7,106 bases of DNA from Pseudomonadota bacterium (GTDB lineage Bacteria > Pseudomonadota > Gammaproteobacteria > SZUA-229). The stretch spans positions 1-7,106 of the forward strand of contig JAUPMA010000052.1 in assembly GCA_030836935.1 (NCBI GenBank). The letters run 5' to 3'. Positions 1 through 4,611 of the stretch are shown here, piece after piece (within the stretch, counting starts at the first letter, position 1; every line of letters starts with the position of its first letter). The notes beneath the pieces were generated by a model, which ran no database searches, was not told the DNA's origin, and saw only the letters and a program-made list of their open reading frames with translations. The translations under genes were made by a program, and so were the position numbers.

Positions 1-109
1 GATCAAACTCATTTTCCATTTCTGAAAAAATTGGCTTGGCCTCATCCAGCAATTGCACCGGCACGTCCAGCTCGAAGTTTTCCTGGTCAATGGTGATATG
101 CAATTTCAT
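1..109 (-). CDS. Partial unrecognised small protein (N-terminal 36 residues)
   Basis: An open frame reads leftward from an ATG at 109 and leaves the window at base 1 without a stop. It begins MKLHITIDQENFELDVP and continues with an acidic, probably helical stretch (VQLLDEAKPIFSEMENEFD). The start looks like a short beta strand followed by an amphipathic helix. A GGGA about 10 bases upstream is a weak ribosome binding site, and a clear extended -10 promoter lies at 140-148. I do not recognise the family and assign no function. It lies beyond the terminator at 258-299, so it is probably a separate transcription unit from the five leftward genes to its right. Codon use looks like that of its neighbours. 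The clean frame, promoter and start support a real gene, but only its first 36 codons are visible. Confidence 0.6.
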   Translation of the reverse strand, partial: MKLHITIDQENFELDVPVQLLDEAKPIFSEMENEFD

Positions 110-139
110 TTCGCAGATTCCCGATGTGTAATGCCGGCC

Positions 140-148
140 ATTATATCA
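140..148 (-). promoter_or_regulatory. Extended -10 promoter for the leftward gene at 109
   Basis: On the minus strand this reads TGATATAAT, a perfect extended -10 (TGnTATAAT), about 30 bases ahead of the ATG at 109. No good -35 hexamer is present at 16-18 bases, which is usual for extended -10 promoters. An imperfect palindrome (TAATG-CCGGC-CATTA, 129-143) overlaps it on the downstream side and could be an operator. This is a motif match only. Confidence 0.45.
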
Positions 149-257
149 AGCCGTTACGCAGCCAAACCCGACAGATTTCGTGACAAATAACGCGCCGGTA
201 CATACTGAATGCACTCGAATAAAAAACCTTTTCGAACCGCTTCAATTCGTTCCATGG

Positions 258-299
258 AACCAACAAAAAAGGCCGCATCTGCGGCCTTTTTTGTTGGTT
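258..299 (-). terminator. Rho-independent terminator, 19-bp perfect inverted repeat
   Basis: Arms at 258-276 and 281-299 are perfect reverse complements, 19 bp each, around a 4-base loop (ATCT). The GC-rich core (GGCCGC/GCGGCC) is flanked by six A on one side and six T on the other, so it can terminate transcription from either direction. It lies 12 bases past the stop of the leftward gene 312-515 and probably ends the leftward cluster that starts at 2921. Confidence 0.9.
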
Positions 300-311
300 T
301 GTACATATTGA

Positions 312-515
312 TTAACGCTTGGAACCTACCCGGGCATGCGCTTCGTCAACCAGCGCCATGGCTTTCTTCATGTAGGCTTCACGGTAACCGTCGAGGACAG
401 AACCGGATTCGGGATTAAAGTAATCCTTCGCATCGATGCCATTCTTGTGTTCTTCTGCGATGAATTTTCTCTGCATTTCGATCAGTTCTTTGATCATGGT
501 CTTTCTGTCACTCAT
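312..515 (-). CDS. Small hypothetical protein, 67 residues
   Basis: A complete 67-residue frame starts at an ATG at 515 behind a strong GAGGTGAGG ribosome binding site and ends just before the terminator at 258-299. The protein (MSDRKTMIKELIEMQRKFIA...) is very polar. It appears to form two amphipathic helices, about residues 3-27 and 38-62, joined by a loop with the sequence DYFNPESGS. It has no cysteine, signal peptide or membrane segment, so it should be cytoplasmic. It follows the cysteine-free DsrC-like gene by 111 bp, in the same direction. I have the impression that similar small proteins occur near sulfur-oxidation genes, but I cannot name a family and assign no function. The ribosome binding site, terminator and co-orientation make it very likely a real gene. 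Confidence 0.75.
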   Translation of the reverse strand: MSDRKTMIKELIEMQRKFIAEEHKNGIDAKDYFNPESGSVLDGYREAYMKKAMALVDEAHARVGSKR

Positions 516-582
516 TGCCTCACCTCATGTCTGTATGGTTACTACCAATCGGCGTTTAGTATAGCCGTGGCCTGATATGGCG

Positions 583-606
583 CCTCTACCCCATAGGGAA
601 TAGAGG
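583..606 (-). repeat. Imperfect hairpin between the DsrC-like gene and the 67-residue gene
   Basis: CCTCTA (583-588) and TAGAGG (601-606) are reverse complements. The inner bases can extend the stem through CCC/GGG with a small mismatch. It lies 21 bases past the stop of the leftward DsrC-like gene. There is no T run after it on the minus strand, so it is not a convincing terminator. It may protect the 3' end of the upstream transcript or serve as a processing site. Confidence 0.3.
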
Positions 607-626
607 TACTGTATAGCTACCGGATA

Positions 627-965
627 TTAATAGCCACCCTTGCGATTGCTCTTCGGCAGGCCGGCAATCTTGCGGCCCTGCTTGCTGGGCGCACCAGGAA
701 ACAGGTCGTAGGTATCCTTGCTGCTGGGCTTGGAACCCCAGATATCACCCATCGCTTTCAGGATGGCGCGTTCGTTGGGTTCGTTACCGCCGTTGTTTAT
801 ATGCTCATCGCGCAGGTATTTGAGCAGGTCCCAGTGTTTCTGGGTCAATTCGATGTTGTCTTTCTTGGCCAGAACCACAGCAACCTCTTCGCTCCAGTCA
901 TTCACGTTAGCCAGATAGCCTTCAGCTGTGGTTTCAATGGAATTGCCGTTTACGTCCAGTGACAT
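627..965 (-). CDS. DsrC/TusE-family protein lacking both conserved cysteines (RspA-type)
   Basis: This 112-residue protein starts at an ATG at 965, with GAGG 8 bases upstream. It aligns end to end with the DsrC encoded at 6865: VNGNSIETTAEGYL matches VNGKSLETDEEGYL, and LTQKHWDLLKYLR matches LTDAHWEVINFLR. The C-terminus keeps the DsrC tail framework (LFPGAPSKQGRKIAGLPK). However, arginine 98 occupies the CysB position, the penultimate CysA region is replaced by KGGY, and the protein has no cysteine anywhere. True DsrC uses these two cysteines to carry sulfur, and TusE keeps one. Family members with neither have been called RspA and are suspected to be regulatory. Sulfur carriage through a cysteine is therefore ruled out; binding to DsrAB or DNA through the DsrC fold is possible. 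It lies in a leftward cluster with the Cas6-like gene. It is intact, not a pseudogene. Confidence 0.88.
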   Translation of the reverse strand: MSLDVNGNSIETTAEGYLANVNDWSEEVAVVLAKKDNIELTQKHWDLLKYLRDEHINNGGNEPNERAILKAMGDIWGSKPSSKDTYDLFPGAPSKQGRKIAGLPKSNRKGGY

Positions 966-1059
966 AGTCTTTGCCTCTATTACGGTTAATCAGGTAGAAA
1001 TTCGAGGGGCGCTAATAGACCACAAGTTGCCGAAAATGTCACTTATCCCTTTAGATATA

Positions 1060-1770
1060 TCAACTGCCGCTGAAGTGGGTTTTGTCAGCCATATCACCCA
1101 CCGGCTTGACGCTTTTATGCGGAATAAACAGGCCAAACCCCATTTCCCTGCCCCTGCCTACACCCCGGCGTTGCAGGGTTACCGAGGCTTCCGGGTCGAA
1201 ATCAGCCACCATGATGCTCAGGGTAGGCTGCCTGCCTTGCGGGGTAGTGAAAGTGTGGCCCATGCCGCAGAGCATTTTTTTGGCCCTGATGCCCAGGACA
1301 TTCATTTCCGCGATAACTCGCTGCATGAACCGGTCTTCATCTTCCCCGGGTTCAACCAGCACATAGCGTGAGAAGAGGGCACCCAGTGCCGACAACGGCT
1401 TGATCTGGTATCCGCCGACCAGAACACGGCATCCCCCGACATCCAGTGTCTTGCCCCGCAGCACTTCTACCTCTGCCAGGCGTTCGCGCGGCAGGCGCAG
1501 CTGCATGCGCGAACGCCGTGACAAATAAATAAAACCCGATGTATCCGCATCACCCGGACGTACCCAGCCGTTACCGCTGGATGCGCCATGAATCAGATGC
1601 ACACCGGCTTCTTTCTCCTGTAGCAGCCAAGGGAGGTGTTCGAGCAACGCCTGTGACAAATCATGCGCATGATCCAGCGCAATCTGTTTGCAGTCGATCT
1701 GAAAGGAAACATCAACCACATCATCCGGTACGACGAAGGAAGGCTTTACATCATCTTCTTGCCACAACAT
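1060..1770 (-). CDS. cas6: Orphan Cas6/Cmx6-like protein (type I-MYXAN Cas6 family)
   Basis: This 236-residue protein is recognised as the Cas6 family annotated type I-MYXAN Cas6/Cmx6, whose CRISPR members are endoribonucleases that cut repeat RNA. An N-terminal VVDVSFQIDC strand is followed by ALDHAHDLSQALLEHLPWL (His34 and His36 at the usual catalytic histidine position). Next come AGVHLIHGASSGNGW, SRRSRMQLRLP, and the C-terminal glycine-rich loop GVGRGREMGFGLFIPHK (from about residue 203), which in Cas6 contacts RNA. The frame opens at a TTG at 1776, but GAGG (1777-1780) is 6 bases from the ATG at 1770, so 1770 is chosen. No repeat array or other cas gene is present in the window. It lies 42 bp after the 63-residue gene and 94 bp before the DsrC-like gene. 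Solo members beside sulfur genes may process other RNAs; that is inference, and catalysis is untested. Confidence 0.8.
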   Translation of the reverse strand: MLWQEDDVKPSFVVPDDVVDVSFQIDCKQIALDHAHDLSQALLEHLPWLLQEKEAGVHLIHGASSGNGWVRPGDADTSGFIYLSRRSRMQLRLPRERLAEVEVLRGKTLDVGGCRVLVGGYQIKPLSALGALFSRYVLVEPGEDEDRFMQRVIAEMNVLGIRAKKMLCGMGHTFTTPQGRQPTLSIMVADFDPEASVTLQRRGVGRGREMGFGLFIPHKSVKPVGDMADKTHFSGS

Positions 1771-1812
1771 ATTCAACCTCTTGCCAATTGCCGGCCCGCC
1801 GCGCTCACTGGA

Positions 1813-2004
1813 TCAGCGATCATGCGAGGTGAAAGCTGACTCAAGCCGGTCTTCCCAGTCATTGGGTGTATCCGGAAACGGCGGACGCACATCAATCTGG
1901 AAAAACATGGCGCCATTACGGGCACGCTGTTTCAGGTTGGCAACAAGATCTGCAAAACAGCTCAGCTCATGTTCCTGCATTAATACTTCACTTAAATACA
2001 GCAT
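1813..2004 (-). CDS. Small hypothetical protein, 63 residues, coupled to the dioxygenase gene
   Basis: The frame from 2004 encodes 63 residues beginning MLYLSEVLMQEHELSCF. A GTG at 2010 could extend it by two codons, but AGG at the dioxygenase stop codon sits at the proper distance from the ATG at 2004. Only two bases separate the upstream TGA (2009-2007) from this ATG, so translation is almost certainly coupled. The N-terminal half looks helical (ADLVANLKQRARNGAMFF). It is followed by a strand and a proline-rich turn (QIDVRPPFPDTPNDW) and a charged tail. One cysteine is present (residue 16), with no signal peptide or membrane segment. I do not recognise the family. Tight coupling suggests that its product works with, or in proportion to, the dioxygenase. 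Function is unknown. Confidence 0.65.
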   Translation of the reverse strand: MLYLSEVLMQEHELSCFADLVANLKQRARNGAMFFQIDVRPPFPDTPNDWEDRLESAFTSHDR

Positions 2005-2006
2005 GT

Positions 2007-2921
2007 TCACCTATCATCAGACCATGTATTGATGATCCGGTCGAAATATCTGGCCCGATAAAGCAGGCGGGATTTTTCCGGAGCGGGATCATCCGTAAAA
2101 CCGCTGCGACAATGCAGCACGTTATTACAAATTATACCCTCGCCCGGTCGCATCCTGTACTTAATAACAAAGGGGTTTTTGTCAGCAAGCAGCGCTGTCA
2201 GGGCAGCGGTGGCGGCGCGAGTGTCTGCATCATCACGCCAGATGACATTGCGGCGGCGGGCACTGTAGCGCATGTGCAACTGGCCAGTCTGCGGATCAAC
2301 CGAGAATACCGGTCCACTACGCGCCTCGCGGATCATTTCATCGCCTTCCATATTTGGCGGAATGGTCATTACATCCTCCTGCATCAAGGCCTGGATGTAT
2401 CCGGGATTCTGGTCACGCAGCTGGATGTAGGCTATTTCGTGATCCAGCAGACTGTTCTCGCCTCCTTCCCTGGCTTCACGCACGCAATGCAGCAGCACCG
2501 CGCAGATACGCTGTTCCGGCAAATTGTAATATCCATCGGTATGCCAGCTCAGCGGCCTGCTGGAATAAGGTATGTAGCCAGCCTTGCGCCCGGTATCCAT
2601 TACCTGCAATGAACTGATACTGTCCTGGTCGGCGCACAGATTGCCATCCAGATGCACCAGCCCCAGGCATTCGCCCAGGGTGCGGACGAATTCCTTGTTG
2701 CCAGCCTCCGGATGACGCAACCGATAAATAGCCATGTTGGTTTTTTTGCAAAGCCGCGCAATCGATTCGCATTGCGACAGAACCGGCTTGTCGCTGTCTA
2801 TCTCCACCAGTAAATCCTGTGGTGTACGGGGGTATGCCTGTAACTTGCGTTGCCGCCAGTCCTTATAGGCGCGGTCATCAACAAGAGAGAACGGACTGTC
2901 TGAGCTGCTCATTAAAATCAC
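2007..2921 (-). CDS. TauD/TfdA-family Fe(II)/2-oxoglutarate-dependent dioxygenase
   Basis: This 304-residue cytoplasmic protein is of typical length for the TauD/TfdA family, which couples 2-oxoglutarate decarboxylation to substrate hydroxylation. The iron-binding facial triad is visible. His127 and Asp129 lie in LSWHTDGYYN, and His270 lies in NNVLHCRSGFTD. Arg285 or Arg289 in KSRLLYRARYFDR is placed to bind the 2-oxoglutarate carboxylate. The N-terminus resembles the gamma-butyrobetaine hydroxylase/TauD-like core. The substrate cannot be read from sequence; sulfonates are plausible in a sulfur locus, but many family members act on unrelated compounds. The start is ambiguous: a GTG at 2921 has AGG six bases upstream, while the ATG at 2912 would remove three residues. 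It appears to be the first gene of the leftward cluster, divergent from dsrA, and its stop overlaps the ribosome binding site of the 63-residue gene. Confidence 0.88.
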   Translation of the reverse strand: MILMSSSDSPFSLVDDRAYKDWRQRKLQAYPRTPQDLLVEIDSDKPVLSQCESIARLCKKTNMAIYRLRHPEAGNKEFVRTLGECLGLVHLDGNLCADQDSISSLQVMDTGRKAGYIPYSSRPLSWHTDGYYNLPEQRICAVLLHCVREAREGGENSLLDHEIAYIQLRDQNPGYIQALMQEDVMTIPPNMEGDEMIREARSGPVFSVDPQTGQLHMRYSARRRNVIWRDDADTRAATAALTALLADKNPFVIKYRMRPGEGIICNNVLHCRSGFTDDPAPEKSRLLYRARYFDRIINTWSDDR

Positions 2922-2948
2922 TCGCCACCTGTAATCTGGTTTCGCAAA

Positions 2949-2967
2949 ATTTTACCCGCATGGCGGG
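2949..2967 (-). promoter_or_regulatory. Candidate leftward promoter and inverted repeat for the dioxygenase cluster
   Basis: On the minus strand TAAAAT (2954-2949) is a possible -10, about 28 bases ahead of the GTG at 2921. Directly upstream, in the -35 to -10 spacer, is a CCCGC-ATG-GCGGG inverted repeat (2955-2967), a position where a repressor or activator could bind. No good -35 hexamer is visible, so this is a weak call. Confidence 0.25.
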
Positions 2968-2987
2968 ATTCCCTTGGATATTTTTAG

Positions 2988-2996
2988 TGCTATATT
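2988..2996 (+). promoter_or_regulatory. Candidate extended -10 promoter for dsrA
   Basis: TGCTATATT matches the extended -10 consensus TGnTATAAT at all but one base. No convincing -35 hexamer lies 16-18 bases upstream. If used, transcription would begin near 3003 and leave a leader of roughly 270 bases before the dsrA ATG at 3271, containing three inverted repeats. Expression of dsr from a promoter ahead of dsrA, induced by reduced sulfur, is known in Allochromatium. The exact site here is inferred. Confidence 0.35.
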
Positions 2997-3044
2997 GTCA
3001 CCCCCTTGAAAGCGCGGCAGTAATTTACGTTGAATCAGAGTCTG

Positions 3045-3064
3045 GCTATCTCTTTTGGGATAGC
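3045..3064 (+). repeat. Leader hairpin 1 upstream of dsrA
   Basis: GCTATCTC and GGGATAGC can form an 8-bp RNA stem with one G-U pair around a TTTT loop. It lies in the gap between the divergent transcription units. There is no following T run, so it is not a terminator. Confidence 0.4.
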
Positions 3065-3140
3065 ACGAATATCAGCCACCCCCCCATGGGTAGGGTATTC
3101 GCCACCAGAAACTGACAATAGACTACTGCACACTGAAAAG

Positions 3141-3167
3141 GGTAATCCCTGCATTGCAGGAATTACC
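3141..3167 (+). promoter_or_regulatory. 27-bp near-perfect palindrome upstream of dsrA
   Basis: Arms of 13 bases at 3141-3153 and 3155-3167 are reverse complements with a single mismatch around one central T. They begin with GGTAAT on one side and end with ATTACC on the other. It lies about 105 bases before the dsrA ATG. It could be a dimeric regulator's operator, with the near-symmetry centred on one base, or an RNA hairpin in the dsrA leader, with the middle bases open as loop. No T run follows. Confidence 0.5.
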
Positions 3168-3180
3168 AAGATTTTCAACC

Positions 3181-3200
3181 GTATGGGCTGTATGCCATAC
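3181..3200 (+). repeat. Leader hairpin 3 upstream of dsrA
   Basis: GTATGG (3181-3186) and CCATAC (3195-3200) are perfect reverse complements around an 8-base loop (GCTGTATG). It follows the 27-bp palindrome by 13 bases. It may be part of a structured leader, or coincidence. Confidence 0.3.
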
Positions 3201-3270
3201 AAAACCGGGGCACAGGCTTAACGTCCACCCCCAGGATAATTTACCTGTCGTCCCTACTACGGAGATCGCC

Positions 3271-4533
3271 ATGGCTGCTAAGAAAATATATGAAACCCCT
3301 ATGCTGGATGTACTCGAGGAAGGCCCCTGGCCGAGCTTCGTATCCGGCATCAAGAAACTGCGTGATGAACATCCCAGCGAATTCATCAACAGCATCACCA
3401 GCTCCCTGCTCGGACAGCTGGAACACTCCTACGAAACACGCAAAGGTTACTGGAAAGGCGGCACCGTATCCGTATTCGGCTATGGCGGCGGCATCATTCC
3501 TCGCTTTTCCGAAGTGGCCGATGCATTTCCGGAATCAAAAGAATTTCACACCATCCGTGTACAGCCCACACCGGGCAATTACTACACCACCAGCATGCTG
3601 AACCAGCTGGCAGACAGCTGGGAAAAACATGGCTCCGGCCTGGTAACCTTCCATGGTCAGACCGGCAACATCATGTTCATCGGTACCACCACTGAAAAAA
3701 CCCAGGCATTCTTTGATGAAGTCAATGAATACGGCTGGGATCTCGGCGGCGCCGGCCCCTGCGTACGTACCGCCATGTCATGCGTTGGTTCAGCCCGCTG
3801 CGAAATGTCCAACTGCAACGAGCACGCCATTCAGCGCTGGCTGGTACACAGATTTACCGATGACGTTCATCGTCCTGCCCTGCCCTACAAATTCAAGTTC
3901 AAGGTTTCGGGCTGCCCTAACGACTGCCAGAACTCAATTGAACGCTCTGACTTTGCAGTGATCGGTACCTGGCGTGATGACATGAAGGTTGATCAGGCCG
4001 AGTTCAAGAACTACTACATGAAGACCAAGGGCCGTCAGTACATTATTGACAACGTCATTACCCGTTGCCCGACCAAGGCATTGTCACTGGGTGCAGATGA
4101 CAGCCTGATCGTCAACAACAAGGATTGCGTACGCTGCATGCACTGCCTGAACGTCATGCCAAAAGCACTGCATCCCGGAGACGACAAGGGCATCAGCCTG
4201 CTGGTTGGCGGCAAGCGCACACTGAAAATCGGTGACCTGATGGGTACAGTTATCATCCCGTTCAAGAAAATGGATACCGAGGAAGACTACCAGAGCCTCG
4301 TAGACCTGGCCGGCGAAATCATTGATTTCTGGGCAGAAAACGGTCTGGAACACGAACGCTGCGGTGAAATGATCGAACGTATCGGCCTGGTCAACTTCCT
4401 GGAAGGCATCAACATTGATGTAGACCCCAACATGATCAAGCACACCCGTCAAAGCTCATACATCCGTATGGATGGCTGGGATGACGAAGCAGTCAAATGG
4501 TTTGAACGCAAGGCTGAAGCGGCTAACGCCTGA
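3271..4533 (+). CDS. dsrA: Reverse dissimilatory sulfite reductase, alpha subunit DsrA
   Basis: DsrA pairs with DsrB as the cytoplasmic alpha2beta2 sulfite reductase. In sulfur oxidisers it runs in reverse, oxidising DsrC-bound sulfane sulfur to sulfite. The protein is 420 residues, close to known oxidiser DsrA. The siroheme-cluster cysteines C171-x5-C177 and C215-x3-C219 are present; their spacing equals that of the Desulfovibrio alpha subunit (177, 183, 221, 225, from memory). The inserted ferredoxin domain supplies C266 (RCPTKA) and C286-x2-C289-x2-C292. The frame is open back to 3154, but the ATG at 3271 has an ACGGAG site 5-6 bases upstream and begins MAAKKIYETPMLD as expected for the family. 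It is first in the dsrABEFHC operon, divergent from the dioxygenase cluster. A hairpin with a T run separates it from dsrB. Confidence 0.97.
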   Translation: MAAKKIYETPMLDVLEEGPWPSFVSGIKKLRDEHPSEFINSITSSLLGQLEHSYETRKGYWKGGTVSVFGYGGGIIPRFSEVADAFPESKEFHTIRVQPTPGNYYTTSMLNQLADSWEKHGSGLVTFHGQTGNIMFIGTTTEKTQAFFDEVNEYGWDLGGAGPCVRTAMSCVGSARCEMSNCNEHAIQRWLVHRFTDDVHRPALPYKFKFKVSGCPNDCQNSIERSDFAVIGTWRDDMKVDQAEFKNYYMKTKGRQYIIDNVITRCPTKALSLGADDSLIVNNKDCVRCMHCLNVMPKALHPGDDKGISLLVGGKRTLKIGDLMGTVIIPFKKMDTEEDYQSLVDLAGEIIDFWAENGLEHERCGEMIERIGLVNFLEGINIDVDPNMIKHTRQSSYIRMDGWDDEAVKWFERKAEAANA

Positions 4534-4551
4534 TTCATCTGATGCAATGAC

Positions 4552-4576
4552 GGTGGGGCGAAAGCCCCGCCTTTTT
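4552..4576 (+). terminator. Terminator-like hairpin between dsrA and dsrB
   Basis: GGTGGGGC (4552-4559) and GCCCCGCC (4564-4571) form an 8-bp stem with one G-U pair, closed by a GAAA tetraloop and followed directly by TTTTT (4572-4576). By structure this is a good Rho-independent terminator. It lies 18 bases past the dsrA stop and 35 bases before dsrB, inside an operon whose products are needed in equal amounts. Partial read-through, transcript protection or RNA processing are possible roles. Confidence 0.75.
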
Positions 4577-4611
4577 ACAGTTTTAACCTTAAATAATTTG
4601 AGGAAATAGCA

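Noticed and set aside
627..965. DsrC-like gene as a decayed dsrC pseudogene
   Set aside because: The frame is complete, has a ribosome binding site, and keeps conserved tail residues around both missing cysteines, which points to a specialised protein rather than decay.
928..1371. Plus-strand 147-residue open frame overlapping the Cas6-like gene
   Set aside because: It is antisense to a recognised protein, spans the intergenic gap and has no motif.
1771..1776. TTG start at 1776 for the Cas6-like gene
   Set aside because: The ribosome binding site GAGG abuts this TTG, leaving no spacing. It is correctly placed for the ATG at 1770.
1866..2612. Plus-strand 248-residue open frame across the dioxygenase and 63-residue genes
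   Set aside because: The opposite strand encodes a dioxygenase with a complete metal triad. The plus-strand translation shows no domain or sensible composition.
3154..3270. In-frame upstream extension of dsrA by 39 codons
   Set aside because: The extension matches no DsrA N-terminus, contains half of the 27-bp palindrome, and lacks a ribosome binding site. The ATG at 3271 has ACGGAG at good spacing and starts as the family does.
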